Shown in pieces: positions 1 through 14,257 of a stretch of 64,000 bases of DNA. The translations under genes and the position numbers were made by a program. Positions within the stretch are counted from its first letter, which is position 1. Each line of letters opens with the position of its first letter. The DNA comes from an uncultured Paracoccaceae bacterium (GTDB lineage Bacteria; Pseudomonadota; Alphaproteobacteria; Rhodobacterales; Rhodobacteraceae), in NCBI GenBank assembly GCA_947498645.1, contig CANMKS010000001.1:1340032-1404031 (forward strand), written 5' to 3'. Under the pieces are notes generated by a model. It was not told the origin of the DNA. It saw only the letters and a program-made list of their open reading frames with translations, and ran no database searches.

Positions 1-2820
<2,820 letters not shown>

Positions 2821-2884
2821 GCGAGAATTTTCGTCCGAAAATTCTCGCGCCTGATCAAAATTCTTCGGACGAAGAATTTTGATC
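2821..2884. repeat. Two tandem perfect hairpins in the rpoB-rpoC spacer
   Basis: Two near-perfect inverted repeats start directly after the rpoB stop codon. The first (2821-2848) has 13-bp arms GCGAGAATTTTCG around a 2-nt loop. The second (2853-2884) has 14-bp arms GATCAAAATTCTTC around GGAC. They share the core AATTTTCGTCCGAAAATT / AAAATTCTTCGGACGAAG, so they look like two copies of one palindromic repeat family. No T-tract follows either one, so neither is a standard intrinsic terminator. RNA processing, attenuation or a mobile palindromic repeat are possible. Confidence 0.8.
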
Positions 2885-2918
2885 ACTTCCCTCTCCACCC
2901 GATATTCGAGGTATCAAA

Positions 2919-5900
2919 ATGAACCAGGAACTGACAAACAACCCGTTTAACCCGCTCACACCGGCAAAAACGTTTGACGAAATCAAGGTCTCTCTGGCCT
3001 CGCCCGAGCGGATCCTGTCGTGGTCCTTTGGTGAGATCAAGAAGCCGGAAACCATCAACTACCGCACGTTCAAGCCTGAACGTGACGGCCTGTTCTGCGC
3101 ACGTATCTTTGGCCCGATCAAAGACTACGAATGCCTGTGTGGTAAATACAAGCGCATGAAGTATCGCGGCGTTGTCTGCGAAAAATGCGGTGTGGAAGTC
3201 ACGCTGCAAAAGGTCCGCCGTGAGCGTATGGGCCATATTGAGCTGGCCGCACCTGTCGCACACATCTGGTTCCTCAAGTCGTTGCCATCCCGCATCGGCC
3301 TGATGCTGGACATGACGCTGCGCGATCTGGAACGCATCCTGTATTTCGAAAACTACGTGGTGATCGAACCCGGCCTGACGGACCTGACCTATGGCCAGTT
3401 GATGACCGAGGAAGAGTTCAACGACGCGCAGGACCTTTATGGCATGGATGCATTCCAGGCCAACATCGGTGCTGAAGCGATCCGTGAAATGCTGTCCCAG
3501 ATCGACCTAGAGTCCGAGGCTGAGCAACTGCGCGCTGACCTGAAAGAGGCCACAGGCGAGTTGAAGCCAAAGAAGATCATCAAGCGTTTGAAGATCGTCG
3601 AGAGCTTCCTTGAATCTGGCAACCGTCCTGAGTGGATGGTTCTGACTGTGATCCCCGTGATCCCGCCAGAGCTGCGCCCCTTGGTGCCGCTGGATGGCGG
3701 CCGTTTTGCGACGTCTGACCTGAACGATCTCTATCGTCGTGTGATCAACCGCAACAACCGTTTGAAGCGCCTGATTGAGCTGCGCGCGCCTGACATCATT
3801 GTTCGCAATGAAAAGCGGATGTTGCAGGAATCTGTGGATGCGCTGTTCGACAACGGCCGTCGTGGCCGCGTGATCACTGGTGCCAACAAGCGTCCGCTGA
3901 AATCGCTGTCTGACATGCTGAAAGGCAAGCAGGGTCGTTTCCGCCAGAACCTTTTGGGTAAGCGCGTCGACTTTTCCGGTCGTTCGGTCATTGTGACCGG
4001 TCCGGAACTGAAGTTGCATCAGTGTGGCTTGCCTAAAAAGATGGCGCTGGAGCTGTTCAAGCCATTCATCTATTCGCGTCTTGAAGCCAAAGGCCTGTCT
4101 TCCACAGTGAAGCAAGCCAAGAAACTGGTCGAAAAAGAGCGCCCAGAGGTTTGGGATATCCTTGATGAGGTGATTCGCGAACACCCAGTCATGCTGAACC
4201 GTGCGCCGACGCTGCACCGTTTGGGCATTCAGGCGTTCGAACCTGTTCTGATCGAAGGCAAGGCTATCCAGCTGCACCCGTTGGTTTGTTCCGCGTTCAA
4301 CGCCGACTTTGACGGTGACCAGATGGCGGTTCACGTCCCGCTGAGCCTTGAGGCACAGTTGGAAGCCCGCGTTCTGATGATGTCCACGAACAACGTGCTG
4401 TCGCCATCCAACGGTGCGCCAATCATCGTGCCATCGCAGGATATGATCCTTGGCCTTTACTACACCACCATCATGCGCGACGGCATGAAGGGTGAGGGCA
4501 TGTCATTCTCGGATATCGAGGAAGTTGAACACGCCCTGACCGCCGGTGAAGTACACCTGCACGCCAAGATCAATGCGCGTATGACGCAGATCGACGACGA
4601 AGGTAACGAAGTGCAGATGCGCTTTGAAACCACACCGGGCCGTTTGCGTCTGGGTGCGCTTTTGCCGTTGAACGCCAAGGCACCATTTGCGCTGGTCAAC
4701 CGCTTGCTGCGCAAGAAAGAAGTGCAGCAGGTCATCGACACCGTTTACCGTTACTGCGGCCAGAAAGAATCTGTCATCTTCTGTGACCAGATCATGACCA
4801 TGGGCTTCCGTGAAGCGTTCAAGGCAGGCATTTCGTTCGGTAAGGACGACATGGTTGTGCCTGACACCAAGTGGGATCTTGTCAATGAGACACGCGAGCA
4901 GGTCAAAGACTTTGAACAGCAGTACATGGACGGCCTGATCACACAGGGCGAAAAGTACAACAAAGTTGTCGATGCCTGGTCAAAGTCGAACGACAAAGTC
5001 ACCGACGCGATGATGGCGACGATTGGTACAACGCCAACCATGGAAGATGGATCACAGGGTGAGCCGAACTCGGTTTACATGATGGCCCACTCCGGTGCGC
5101 GTGGTTCGGTCACACAGATGAAGCAGCTGGGCGGGATGCGTGGCCTGATGGCCAAGCCGAACGGTGAGATCATCGAAACGCCGATCATCTCGAACTTTAA
5201 GGAAGGTCTGACCGTTCTTGAGTACTTCAACTCGACCCACGGTGCCCGTAAGGGTCTGTCGGATACGGCGTTGAAAACAGCGAACTCTGGTTATCTGACA
5301 CGTCGTCTGGTGGACGTCGCCCAAGACTGCATCGTCCGCGAGGTCGATTGCGGGACAGAGCGTGCGATCACAGCCGAAGCTGCCGTCAACGATGGTGAGG
5401 TTGTCGCGTCACTGGCCGAGCGTGTGCTGGGCCGTGTGTCTGCGGACGATGTCATCAAGCCGGGCACGGATGAGGTGATTGTCGAGGCAGGTGAGCTGAT
5501 CGACGAACGCAAGGCCGACATTATCGACGTGGCGGGCATCGGCAAGATGCGCATCCGTTCACCGCTGACCTGTGAGTCAGAGGATGGTGTTTGCGCCATG
5601 TGCTATGGTCGTGACCTCGCCCGTGGTACGCGCGTCAACATTGGTGAGGCTGTTGGTATTATTGCTGCACAGTCCATCGGTGAACCCGGCACGCAGCTGA
5701 CCATGCGGACATTCCACATTGGTGGTGTTGCGCAAGGTGGCCAGCAATCGTTCCAAGAGGCGTCACAGCCAGGTAAGGTGCGTTTCGACAACGAGAACCT
5801 GTTGGAGAACGCATCCGGCGAAATGGTTGTCATGGGTCGTAACATGACCCTTTCGATCATGGACGCGGACGAGAACGAGCTTGCCAGCCACAAGGTCGGC

Positions 5901-7172
5901 TATGGCTCGAAGGTCTTTGTCAAAGACGGGCAGGACATCCTGCGCGGTGACAAAATGTTCGAATGGGATCCGTACACCCTGCCGATCATTGCCGAGCAGT
6001 CCGGTACAGCCAAATACGTTGATCTGGTCAATGGTATCGCGGTTCGTGAAGACACCGATGATGCAACGGGTATGACCCAGCGCATCGTGTCTGATTGGCG
6101 TGCGGCACCAAAGGGCAACGAGCTTGCACCAAAGATCATCGTTCTTGGCAAGGATGGCGAAGCTGCGGTCAAGGAAGATGGCAACCCTGTTGCTTATCCG
6201 ATGTCCGTGGATGCGGTTCTGTCTGTCGAAGACGGTGAAGAGATCAAAGCCGGTGACGTTGTCGCGCGTATCCCACGTGAGGGTGCCAAGACAAAGGACA
6301 TTACCGGTGGTCTGCCACGTGTGGCCGAACTGTTCGAAGCCCGCCGTCCAAAGGACCACGCGATCATCGCCGAAATCGATGGCTACGTGCGTTTTGGCAA
6401 GGACTATAAGAACAAGCGCCGCATCGCGATTGAGTCCTCTGACGATTCAGAGGTGAAGGTCGAATACATGGTGCCCAAGGGTAAGCACATTCCGGTTGCG
6501 GAAGGTGATTTTGTCCAGAAGGGTGACTACATCATGGACGGCAACCCGGCCCCGCACGACATTCTTGCGGTTATGGGTGTCGAGGCGCTTGCAGACTATA
6601 TGATCGACGAAGTGCAGGACGTTTACCGCCTGCAGGGTGTGAAGATCAACGACAAGCACATCGAAGTTATCGTGCGTCAGATGCTCCAGAAGTGGGAGAT
6701 TCAGGACAGTGGTGACACCGTTCTGCTGAAAGGCGAAAACGTCGATAAGGCCGAATTTGATGAAGCCAACGCAAAGGCACTTGCGCGCGGCGACCGCCCT
6801 GCGCAGGGCGAGCCGATCTTGCTTGGTATCACCAAAGCGTCGTTGCAGACCCGTTCGTTCATCTCTGCGGCATCGTTCCAGGAGACGACACGTGTTCTGA
6901 CCGAAGCATCCGTGCAAGGTAAGCGCGACAAGCTGATCGGTCTCAAAGAGAACGTGATCGTCGGTCGTCTGATCCCTGCCGGGACCGGTGGCGCGACACA
7001 GCAAATGCGCCGCGTAGCGCAAGAGCGTGACAACGTCGTCATCGAAGCCCGCCGCGAAGAGGCTGAACAAGCCGCTGCACTGGCCGCTCCGATGGCGATG
7101 GAGGGCGACGTGACCGAAGGTGAGACTTACGATGATCTGATCGTCGAAACACCAGAAGGCGGCGAGGCATAA
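2919..7172 (+). CDS. rpoC: RNA polymerase beta' subunit
   Basis: The 1,417-residue product is full length for an alphaproteobacterial RpoC. The N-terminal zinc site is visible as CLCGKYKR followed by CEKCGVE at about residues 71-90. The catalytic Mg-binding loop [12 protein letters not shown] lies near residue 463. The second zinc cluster ([19 protein letters not shown]) and the trigger-loop/bridge region ([24 protein letters not shown]) follow at about 885-935. The protein completes the core polymerase with RpoB. The gene is cotranscribed with rpoB and closed by a strong terminator at 7195. Confidence 0.98.
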   Translation: MNQELTNNPFNPLTPAKTFDEIKVSLASPERILSWSFGEIKKPETINYRTFKPERDGLFCARIFGPIKDYECLCGKYKRMKYRGVVCEKCGVEVTLQKVRRERMGHIELAAPVAHIWFLKSLPSRIGLMLDMTLRDLERILYFENYVVIEPGLTDLTYGQLMTEEEFNDAQDLYGMDAFQANIGAEAIREMLSQIDLESEAEQLRADLKEATGELKPKKIIKRLKIVESFLESGNRPEWMVLTVIPVIPPELRPLVPLDGGRFATSDLNDLYRRVINRNNRLKRLIELRAPDIIVRNEKRMLQESVDALFDNGRRGRVITGANKRPLKSLSDMLKGKQGRFRQNLLGKRVDFSGRSVIVTGPELKLHQCGLPKKMALELFKPFIYSRLEAKGLSSTVKQAKKLVEKERPEVWDILDEVIREHPVMLNRAPTLHRLGIQAFEPVLIEGKAIQLHPLVCSAFNADFDGDQMAVHVPLSLEAQLEARVLMMSTNNVLSPSNGAPIIVPSQDMILGLYYTTIMRDGMKGEGMSFSDIEEVEHALTAGEVHLHAKINARMTQIDDEGNEVQMRFETTPGRLRLGALLPLNAKAPFALVNRLLRKKEVQQVIDTVYRYCGQKESVIFCDQIMTMGFREAFKAGISFGKDDMVVPDTKWDLVNETREQVKDFEQQYMDGLITQGEKYNKVVDAWSKSNDKVTDAMMATIGTTPTMEDGSQGEPNSVYMMAHSGARGSVTQMKQLGGMRGLMAKPNGEIIETPIISNFKEGLTVLEYFNSTHGARKGLSDTALKTANSGYLTRRLVDVAQDCIVREVDCGTERAITAEAAVNDGEVVASLAERVLGRVSADDVIKPGTDEVIVEAGELIDERKADIIDVAGIGKMRIRSPLTCESEDGVCAMCYGRDLARGTRVNIGEAVGIIAAQSIGEPGTQLTMRTFHIGGVAQGGQQSFQEASQPGKVRFDNENLLENASGEMVVMGRNMTLSIMDADENELASHKVGYGSKVFVKDGQDILRGDKMFEWDPYTLPIIAEQSGTAKYVDLVNGIAVREDTDDATGMTQRIVSDWRAAPKGNELAPKIIVLGKDGEAAVKEDGNPVAYPMSVDAVLSVEDGEEIKAGDVVARIPREGAKTKDITGGLPRVAELFEARRPKDHAIIAEIDGYVRFGKDYKNKRRIAIESSDDSEVKVEYMVPKGKHIPVAEGDFVQKGDYIMDGNPAPHDILAVMGVEALADYMIDEVQDVYRLQGVKINDKHIEVIVRQMLQKWEIQDSGDTVLLKGENVDKAEFDEANAKALARGDRPAQGEPILLGITKASLQTRSFISAASFQETTRVLTEASVQGKRDKLIGLKENVIVGRLIPAGTGGATQQMRRVAQERDNVVIEARREEAEQAAALAAPMAMEGDVTEGETYDDLIVETPEGGEA

Positions 7173-7194
7173 GCCTTCACGCAGACAAGAATTG

Positions 7195-7223
7195 AAAAGG
7201 GGCCCTTCGTGGGCCCCTTTTTG
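7195..7223 (+). terminator. Intrinsic terminator after rpoC
   Basis: An 11-bp stem (AAAAGGGGCCC paired with GGGCCCCTTTT) around the loop TTCGT ends in a T run, 22 bp after the rpoC stop. This is a textbook rho-independent terminator and it separates rpoBC from the downstream Usp gene. Confidence 0.9.
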
Positions 7224-7324
7224 TTGGGATGCCGTTTGTGCCAGCCCTGGCGCTTTGGTGATGCAGATCAAGGCGCCGCCTTCCAGGTCACGCTATCCTT
7301 GTGACAACAAGAAGGAAGATCACC

Positions 7325-7732
7325 ATGTATAAGAACATCCTTGTTCCTGTCTCTTTTGAGGCTGACCGTAACGCGCAAGGGGCCATGGACGTGGCACAGG
7401 CGCTGCGTGCCAAGGGCGGGACCATCACCTGTCTGCATGTGCTCGAGCAATTGCCGAACTACGCAACCCAATACCTGCCCGAAAGCCACCTTGAGGCTGC
7501 AAAGGCCGAGATCGTTGATGGGCTGAAGGCTCTTGTCGCCGGGGTTGAGAATGCGTCCAGTATGGTAGTTGAAGGCCATTCTTCCAGGACAATACTCAAT
7601 CATGCTGAACACAACGGCACGGACCTGATCATCGTGGCCAGCCACCAACCCGGTATGCAGGATTATCTGCTGGGCTCAACGGCGGCAAAGGTCGTGCGCC
7701 ACGCAAAATGCGCGGTGCATGTTCTGCGATAG
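7325..7732 (+). CDS. Universal stress protein (UspA family)
   Basis: This is a 135-residue single UspA domain. It begins with the typical MYKNILVPV beta strand and ends with GMQDYLLGSTAAKVVRHAKCAVHVLR, matching the family's phosphate-binding loop and C-terminal strand. That loop suggests the ATP-binding subclass. The start at 7325 is preferred over an in-frame GTG at 7301 because AGGAAG sits just upstream and the protein then begins at the conserved strand. The gene stands alone after the rpoC terminator. The exact stress role cannot be read from sequence. Confidence 0.93.
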   Translation: MYKNILVPVSFEADRNAQGAMDVAQALRAKGGTITCLHVLEQLPNYATQYLPESHLEAAKAEIVDGLKALVAGVENASSMVVEGHSSRTILNHAEHNGTDLIIVASHQPGMQDYLLGSTAAKVVRHAKCAVHVLR

Positions 7733-7777
7733 GGGATAATACTGGCGTAGGTTGAACCGCCCTGATAGGCCGATTCT

Positions 7778-8680
7778 ATGCCGGTCTTATCTGACAACAT
7801 TCGCGGTGCGCTTTTGATGATGGGTGCGATGTGCGCCTATACCTTCAATGATGCATTCATGAAGGCGTTGGCGGATGAATTGCCGCTGTTTCAGGCGATC
7901 CTGTTTCGGGGGATCGGCGCGGTCATCTGTCTGGTGGTGATGTGTAAGATGCTGGGGCAGTTGCGCTTTGATTTGACAGCGCAGGACTGGAAACTGGTCC
8001 TGCTGCGGACCGCCGGTGAAGTGGGTGGCACCTATTTCTTTCTGACCGCCTTGTTCCATATGCCAATCGCAAATGTAAGCGCGATCCTGCAAGCGCTGCC
8101 GCTTGCGGTCAGCTTGGCGGCGGCCGTTTTCCTGGGCGAGGCGCTGGGCTGGCGTCGCCTTACTGCGATTTGTGTGGGTTTTGTCGGGGTGCTGCTGATC
8201 ATCCAACCGGGCGGCGCGGATTTCAGCTTTTTCAGCCTTTATGCGCTTGGGGCAGTGGGCTGTGTCACGCTACGCGATGTGGTTGTGCGGCGCATGTCGC
8301 GGGATGTCCCGTCGGTTCTGGTGGCATTGGTTGCGGCTGTGGGCGTAACGACAATGGGGGCTGTCGGATCAGCCTTTACCGAATGGGCCTCCTTTACCCC
8401 GACGTCGGCGTTGCAACTGGCTGGTGCGACGGGGTTTCTGATTTTTGGCTACATCGCGTCTGTCAGCGCGATGCGCTTTGGCGAGATCGGGTTTGTGGCC
8501 CCGTTCCGCTATACCAGCCTGCTGGTCGCCTTGGTTTTGGGTGCGCTGATCTTTGGCGAATGGCCGAACAGCCTTGCGATGATTGGCGCAACGATTGTTG
8601 TGGCCACTGGCCTTTTCACGCTTTATCGCGAGACAAAGTTACGGGTTGGTCAGCGGGTTGTGCCCGACAGGATCAGATAG
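7778..8680 (+). CDS. DMT-superfamily (EamA) inner-membrane transporter
   Basis: The 300-residue hydrophobic protein has about ten predicted membrane segments arranged as two EamA repeats, the usual drug/metabolite transporter layout. The first repeat opens with a GALLMMGAMCAYTFNDAFMK segment. The second ends with a long helix near GATIVVATGLFTLYRE. Homologues export metabolites or amino-acid derivatives, but the substrate is unknown. The ribosome-binding site is weak. The gene is convergent with the lipoprotein gene 16 bp downstream. Confidence 0.88.
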   Translation: MPVLSDNIRGALLMMGAMCAYTFNDAFMKALADELPLFQAILFRGIGAVICLVVMCKMLGQLRFDLTAQDWKLVLLRTAGEVGGTYFFLTALFHMPIANVSAILQALPLAVSLAAAVFLGEALGWRRLTAICVGFVGVLLIIQPGGADFSFFSLYALGAVGCVTLRDVVVRRMSRDVPSVLVALVAAVGVTTMGAVGSAFTEWASFTPTSALQLAGATGFLIFGYIASVSAMRFGEIGFVAPFRYTSLLVALVLGALIFGEWPNSLAMIGATIVVATGLFTLYRETKLRVGQRVVPDRIR

Positions 8681-8696
8681 GCATTGGGTCAGAACC

Positions 8697-9287
8697 CTAA
8701 TCCCGCGTGCCGTAGAAGACACCTTCGACATCCATCTCGAAATCGCCCTCGGTTTGCCCGCTTGCGGTGCCATAGACCGTATCGCCCCGGCTGAACCGGT
8801 CGCGTACATCGCCTTCAAGGATCAGGAGCATCTGCGCATCCACGCGGTTGCCGTTTACATCGACACCTGAGATGTCGCCCGAGGCAAAAGAGTCGATCTG
8901 CCCCGCCGTTTCGACGCCATCAAGCGCCAGGCGACCATCAAACCGCTGATTGGGCGTGCCGTCCGGATCAATCAGGTTGATATTCGTAACATTCCCGCCA
9001 ACGCGGTTCGAGGCAAACCCGACATTCATATTCAAATCACCCAGAATGCTGCCGTTTGCGTCGCCGCTGACATCTGCACCCAGTTTGCCTGTATAGGTCA
9101 CGCTGCCTGTCGGCAGATTGCCGAATGTTGTCCGGGGCAGGGCGCTGCGCGCATCAGCCTCGGCAAAGGCCCGGTCAACGTCAGCGGCGCTGACGGTTGG
9201 GGTGAAATCGGGCCTGTTGTCTGATGATGACACGGTGCAGGCGGAAATCGTGAAAAGGGTCAGAAGGGTTACAGTTGTGCGGACCAT
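8697..9287 (-). CDS. Lipoprotein with transferrin-binding-protein-like barrel
   Basis: The 196-residue product has a lipoprotein signal peptide whose lipobox ISAC places the acylated Cys near residue 17. The start at 9287 is chosen because GGAGAT lies about 9 nt upstream; two ATGs further out (9305, 9302) lack a good site. The mature part is rich in G, D and N and ends in EGDFEMDVEGVFYGTRD, which resembles the last strand of the small beta-barrel found in TbpB/HpuA-like surface lipoproteins. That resemblance is an inference. The ligand and the final location (outer membrane or surface) are unknown. Confidence 0.65.
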   Translation of the reverse strand: MVRTTVTLLTLFTISACTVSSSDNRPDFTPTVSAADVDRAFAEADARSALPRTTFGNLPTGSVTYTGKLGADVSGDANGSILGDLNMNVGFASNRVGGNVTNINLIDPDGTPNQRFDGRLALDGVETAGQIDSFASGDISGVDVNGNRVDAQMLLILEGDVRDRFSRGDTVYGTASGQTEGDFEMDVEGVFYGTRD

Positions 9288-9459
9288 TGGACGTATCTCC
9301 ATCATATGCTCTGGCGTCAGGGGGGCGCCTTAAAAGCAAGATGGGACTGACCACTTGTGCTAAGCAATAATACCGGGGTGTTATGCGATAACGGTCGCTG
9401 TTATTGACGCTGTCAGCCGAGAAAGCCGCAACAGGTGGATCGGGGGGTGGTGCCTGCTG

Positions 9460-9488
9460 TTGACAGCCATTCCGACTCCTCCTATACG
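9460..9488 (+). promoter_or_regulatory. Sigma-70-type promoter of the rpsL operon
   Basis: A perfect -35 TTGACA (9460-9465) is separated by 17 bp from -10 TATACG (9483-9488). The rpsL ATG is about 210 bp downstream, leaving a long untranslated leader. Within the 399-bp gap 9288-9704 this is the only clear signal; I see no other gene there. Confidence 0.8.
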
Positions 9489-9704
9489 CCGCTCATCCGG
9501 GTAGAAGGCTTCCTTCGTTGTCCCGATATCATACCACGTAGTGGCCAAGAACCGAGCACCTATAGCTTTGTTCCTCTGGAGCTCACCGCACCGAACCTCC
9601 GGTAAGGGTTCGACTGCGGAATTTTTGTGCTTTCCGAAGCGAAAGCATTTTTGAAACTCAGCGTTTGCCGGACGCAACATGTGAATAGATGGGAACATCA
9701 AACG

Positions 9705-10076
9705 ATGCCAACGATTCAGCAGCTGATCCGCAAGCCGCGCCAGCCAAAAGTCACACGATCCAAGTCGCTCCACATGGAGGGATGCCCCCAAAAACGCGGT
9801 GTTTGCACGCGCGTTTATACAACGACACCAAAGAAGCCGAACTCGGCCATGCGTAAGGTTGCCAAAGTGCGCCTGACAAACGGTTTTGAGGTCATCTCTT
9901 ACATCCCCGGTGAAAGCCACAACCTTCAGGAACACTCTGTGGTTCTGATCCGCGGCGGCCGTGTAAAAGACCTTCCAGGTGTGCGTTACCACATCCTGCG
10001 TGGTGTGCTTGATACCCAGGGTGTCAAAGACCGTAAGCAACGCCGTTCGAAATACGGCGCGAAGCGTCCCAAGTAA
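9705..10076 (+). CDS. rpsL: 30S ribosomal protein S12
   Basis: The 123-residue protein is the standard bacterial S12 and starts [15 protein letters not shown]. An upstream in-frame ATG at 9627 would add 26 non-conserved residues and is rejected. The decoding-site segments [12 protein letters not shown] and [14 protein letters not shown] keep the lysines (E. coli K43, K88) whose mutation gives streptomycin resistance. It is the first gene of the rpsL-rpsG-fusA-tuf operon, under the promoter at 9460. Confidence 0.98.
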   Translation: MPTIQQLIRKPRQPKVTRSKSLHMEGCPQKRGVCTRVYTTTPKKPNSAMRKVAKVRLTNGFEVISYIPGESHNLQEHSVVLIRGGRVKDLPGVRYHILRGVLDTQGVKDRKQRRSKYGAKRPK

Positions 10077-10086
10077 TTTCCGGGAT

Positions 10087-10637
<551 letters not shown>

Positions 10638-10652
10638 GAGGAAAGCACCACA

Positions 10653-12770
10653 ATGGCACGCGACTATCCCCTCGAACTGTATCGCAACTTTGGCATTATC
10701 GCGCATATCGACGCCGGTAAGACCACTTGTTCCGAGCGTATCCTGTACTACACAGGCAAATCCCACAACATCGGCGAAGTGCACGATGGTGCGGCCACCA
10801 TGGACTGGATGGAGCAAGAGCAGGAACGTGGCATCACGATCACCTCTGCTGCGACAACCACGTTCTGGGAGCGGACGGAGGACGGCAAGACTGCTGACAG
10901 CCCCAAGCACCGGATGAACATCATCGACACGCCCGGCCACGTTGACTTCACCATTGAGGTTGAGCGTTCTTTGGCCGTGCTTGACGGCGCCGTCACTGTG
11001 CTGGACGCCAACGCAGGTGTTGAGCCGCAAACTGAAACCGTTTGGCGTCAGGCTGACCGCTACAAGGTTCCGCGTATGGTTTTTGTCAACAAGATGGACA
11101 AAATCGGCGCTGACTTCTTCAAGTGTGTTCAAATGATCGAAGACCGGACCGGCGCACGCGCGATCCCTATTTCGTTCCCCATTGGCGCAGAAACAGAGCT
11201 TGAAGGCCTTGTTGACCTTGTCACCATGGAAGAATGGCTGTGGCAAGGCGAAGACCTTGGGGCGTCCTGGATCAAAGCACCGATCCGTGACAGCCTGAAA
11301 GCGCAAGCTGACGAATGGCGTGAAAAGCTGATCGAAGCAGCGGTCGAGCAAGACGACGATGTGATGGAAGCCTACCTTGAGGGGAATGAGCCTGACGTGA
11401 AGACGTTGCGTTCTTTGATCCGCAAGGCGTGTCTGTCGCTGTCTTTCGTTCCGGTTCTCGGCGGTTCTGCGTTCAAGAACAAGGGTGTTCAGCCACTGTT
11501 GAACGCTGTTGTGGACTATCTGCCAAGCCCGCTCGATGTTGTTGATTATATGGGCTTTAAGCCTGGCGATGAGACAGAAACACGTGACATTGCGCGTCGT
11601 GCGGATGATGACATGGCGTTCTCTGGGCTTGCGTTCAAAATCATGAACGACCCGTTTGTTGGTTCTTTGACGTTTACACGGATCTATTCCGGTAAGCTGA
11701 ACAAGGGCGACACTATGCTCAACTCCACCAAGGGGAACAAAGAGCGTGTGGGCCGCATGATGATGATGCACTCCAACGACCGTGAAGAAATCAACGAAGC
11801 ATTTGCTGGTGACATCATCGCGTTGGGTGGTCTGAAGAACACAACGACTGGTGACACGATCTGTGATCCACAGGATCCTGTTGTGCTGGAAACAATGACG
11901 TTCCCCGATCCCGTGATCGAGATCGCCGTTGAGCCCAAGACAAAGGCCGACCAGGAAAAGATGGGTATCGCGTTGCAGCGTCTGTCTGCCGAGGATCCAT
12001 CCTTCCGTGTTGAAACTGATCTGGAATCCGGTCAGACCATCATGAAGGGCATGGGCGAATTGCACCTCGACATTCTTGTCGACCGCATGAAGCGCGAGTT
12101 CAAAGTCGAGGCCAACATTGGTGCGCCGCAGGTGGCTTACCGTGAAACAATCGGCCACGAAGTTGAGCACACCTACACCCATAAGAAGCAATCTGGTGGG
12201 TCTGGTCAGTTCGCTGAAGTGAAGATGATCATTTCGCCGACAGAGCCCGGCGAAGGCTATTCCTTCGAAAGCCGCATCGTTGGTGGTGCTGTTCCCAAGG
12301 AATACATCCCCGGTGTTGAAAAAGGTATCCTGTCTGTCATGGATAACGGCCCATTGGCTGGCTTCCCCGTGATCGACTTCAAGGTGGCCCTGATCGACGG
12401 TAAGTTCCACGATGTTGACTCGTCTATCATGGCGTTCGAGATCGCAGCCCGTATGTGTATGCGTGAAGGCATGCGCAAAGCTGGCGCGAAACTGCTCGAG
12501 CCAATCATGAAGGTCGAGGTGGTGACACCTGAGGAACATACCGGCGGGATCATCGGTGACCTGACATCACGCCGCGGCATGGTGCAGGGTCAGGACACAC
12601 GCGGCAACGCGATTGTTATTGACGCGATGGTGCCTCTGGCAAATATGTTCGGCTACATCAACACGCTGCGTTCCATGTCTTCGGGCCGTGCGCAGTTTAC
12701 GATGCAGTTTGACCACTACGATCCAGTGCCAAGCAACATCTCTGAAGAGATCCAAGCGAAATACGCATAA
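10653..12770 (+). CDS. fusA: Elongation factor G
   Basis: The 705-residue translational GTPase moves tRNA and mRNA through the ribosome. G1 is AHIDAGKTT near residues 17-25, switch II is DTPGHVDF and G4 is NKMD. Domain IV and the C-terminal ferredoxin-like domain are present ([18 protein letters not shown] near the end). Length and domain content are normal for the canonical factor. It lies between rpsG and tuf in the usual str-operon order. Confidence 0.98.
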   Translation: MARDYPLELYRNFGIIAHIDAGKTTCSERILYYTGKSHNIGEVHDGAATMDWMEQEQERGITITSAATTTFWERTEDGKTADSPKHRMNIIDTPGHVDFTIEVERSLAVLDGAVTVLDANAGVEPQTETVWRQADRYKVPRMVFVNKMDKIGADFFKCVQMIEDRTGARAIPISFPIGAETELEGLVDLVTMEEWLWQGEDLGASWIKAPIRDSLKAQADEWREKLIEAAVEQDDDVMEAYLEGNEPDVKTLRSLIRKACLSLSFVPVLGGSAFKNKGVQPLLNAVVDYLPSPLDVVDYMGFKPGDETETRDIARRADDDMAFSGLAFKIMNDPFVGSLTFTRIYSGKLNKGDTMLNSTKGNKERVGRMMMMHSNDREEINEAFAGDIIALGGLKNTTTGDTICDPQDPVVLETMTFPDPVIEIAVEPKTKADQEKMGIALQRLSAEDPSFRVETDLESGQTIMKGMGELHLDILVDRMKREFKVEANIGAPQVAYRETIGHEVEHTYTHKKQSGGSGQFAEVKMIISPTEPGEGYSFESRIVGGAVPKEYIPGVEKGILSVMDNGPLAGFPVIDFKVALIDGKFHDVDSSIMAFEIAARMCMREGMRKAGAKLLEPIMKVEVVTPEEHTGGIIGDLTSRRGMVQGQDTRGNAIVIDAMVPLANMFGYINTLRSMSSGRAQFTMQFDHYDPVPSNISEEIQAKYA

Positions 12771-12777
12771 GCGGTGC

Positions 12778-12830
12778 GGCGGGGAACACCCCGCCCTACC
12801 ACCATCCCCGTAGGGTGGGTGCAACCCACC
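12778..12830. repeat. Pair of GC-rich palindromes, fusA-tuf spacer
   Basis: GGCGGGG-AACA-CCCCGCC (12778-12795) is followed by a GTAGGGTGGGTGCAACCCACC unit (12810-12830). They have the same two-palindrome layout as the rpsL-rpsG spacer. The position within an operon means the transcript must read through both hairpins. Confidence 0.7.
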
Positions 12831-12862
12831 GCCCAAAAACAAAAATTTGAAGGAGCCACACC

Positions 12863-14038
12863 ATGGCAAAGGCAAAGTTTGAACGTAATAAGCCGCACGT
12901 AAACATTGGCACGATTGGCCACGTTGACCACGGCAAGACGACGCTGACGGCGGCGATCACGAAGTATTTTGGTGATTTCCAGGCGTATGACCAGATTGAT
13001 GGTGCGCCAGAGGAAAAAGCACGTGGTATCACGATTTCCACAGCGCATGTTGAGTATGAGACAGAGAGCCGCCACTACGCGCACGTCGACTGCCCCGGCC
13101 ACGCTGACTACGTCAAGAACATGATCACCGGTGCCGCCCAGATGGACGGCGCGATCCTGGTTGTGAACGCCGCTGACGGCCCGATGCCACAGACACGCGA
13201 GCACATCCTGCTGGGCCGTCAGGTGGGCATCCCTTACATGGTTGTTTACATGAACAAGGTTGATCAGGTTGACGACGAAGAGCTGCTTGAGCTGGTTGAG
13301 ATGGAAATCCGCGAATTGCTGTCCTCTTACGAGTACCCTGGCGACGACATTCCTGTGATCCCTGGTTCGGCTCTGGCCGCGATGGAAGAGCGTGATGACA
13401 ACATCGGTAAAGACAGCATCGTTGCTCTGATGGCTGCTGTTGATGAGTACATCCCGACCCCTGCCCGTGCGGTTGACCTGCCGTTCCTGATGCCAATCGA
13501 GGATGTGTTCTCGATCTCTGGCCGTGGTACGGTTGTGACTGGCCGTGTTGAGCGTGGCGTGATCAACGTGGGTGACGAGATCGAAATCGTTGGTATCCGT
13601 GACACCAAGAAGACGACCTGCACAGGCGTTGAAATGTTCCGCAAGCTGCTGGACTCTGGTGAAGCTGGCGACAACATCGGTGCGCTCTTGCGCGGTGTTG
13701 ACCGTGAAGGCGTTGAGCGTGGTCAGATCCTGTGTAAGCCGGGTTCGGTGAAGCCACACACCAAGTTCGAAGCCGAGGCCTATATCCTGACCAAGGAAGA
13801 GGGTGGCCGTCACACGCCGTTCTTTGCCAACTACCGCCCACAGTTCTACTTCCGGACCACAGACGTGACCGGCACGGTTGAGCTGCCAGCGGGCACCGAA
13901 ATGGTGATGCCGGGCGACAACTTGAAGTTCAACGTCGAGCTGATCGCACCCATTGCGATGGAAGACGGGCTGCGCTTTGCGATCCGCGAAGGCGGCCGCA
14001 CCGTCGGCGCCGGCGTTGTGTCCAAGATCGTCGAGTAA
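12863..14038 (+). CDS. tuf: Elongation factor Tu
   Basis: The 391-residue GTPase delivers aminoacyl-tRNA to the ribosome. G1 is GHVDHGKTT at about residues 18-26, switch II is [12 protein letters not shown] and G4 is NKVD. The C-terminal beta-barrel domains run to the end ([13 protein letters not shown]). AAGGAG precedes the start. Bacteria of this group often carry two tuf genes; only one is in the window. A terminator at 14108 closes the operon, so the S10 ribosomal operon that often follows is not here. Confidence 0.98.
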   Translation: MAKAKFERNKPHVNIGTIGHVDHGKTTLTAAITKYFGDFQAYDQIDGAPEEKARGITISTAHVEYETESRHYAHVDCPGHADYVKNMITGAAQMDGAILVVNAADGPMPQTREHILLGRQVGIPYMVVYMNKVDQVDDEELLELVEMEIRELLSSYEYPGDDIPVIPGSALAAMEERDDNIGKDSIVALMAAVDEYIPTPARAVDLPFLMPIEDVFSISGRGTVVTGRVERGVINVGDEIEIVGIRDTKKTTCTGVEMFRKLLDSGEAGDNIGALLRGVDREGVERGQILCKPGSVKPHTKFEAEAYILTKEEGGRHTPFFANYRPQFYFRTTDVTGTVELPAGTEMVMPGDNLKFNVELIAPIAMEDGLRFAIREGGRTVGAGVVSKIVE

Positions 14039-14047
14039 TCGGACCAC

Positions 14048-14092
14048 GCGTGGGTTGCACCCACCCTACGTAGGGTGGGTAAAACCCACCGC
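14048..14092. repeat. Back-to-back palindromic repeats after tuf
   Basis: GCGTGGGTTGCACCCACCCTAC is followed immediately by GTAGGGTGGGTAAAACCCACCGC. These are two copies of the same unit in head-to-head orientation, each able to fold alone and also with the other. The unit matches that in the fusA-tuf spacer. Confidence 0.75.
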
Positions 14093-14107
14093 ATGACCCA
14101 AATAATC

Positions 14108-14140
14108 AAAAGGCCGCTCCATTCGGGGCGGCCTTTTGTT
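14108..14140 (+). terminator. Intrinsic terminator after tuf
   Basis: A stem of AAAAGGCCGC and GCGGCCTTTT around a 10-nt loop ends in a TTTTGTTTG tract. It lies about 70 bp past the tuf stop and ends the rpsL-tuf operon. Confidence 0.88.
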
Positions 14141-14257
14141 TGTTCGTAAAGTGCGGCTATCTGTATTTGCAGAACTGCCAAGTTTTACGGTTGTGAGAAT
14201 TGGCGCATTGTAAGCATATCCCAACCCATGCAATTACCGTGGCAAAGAGGTGCAAAT

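Noticed and set aside
12716-14047. 443-codon reverse frame opposite tuf
   Set aside because: Antisense shadow of tuf with no plausible start site.
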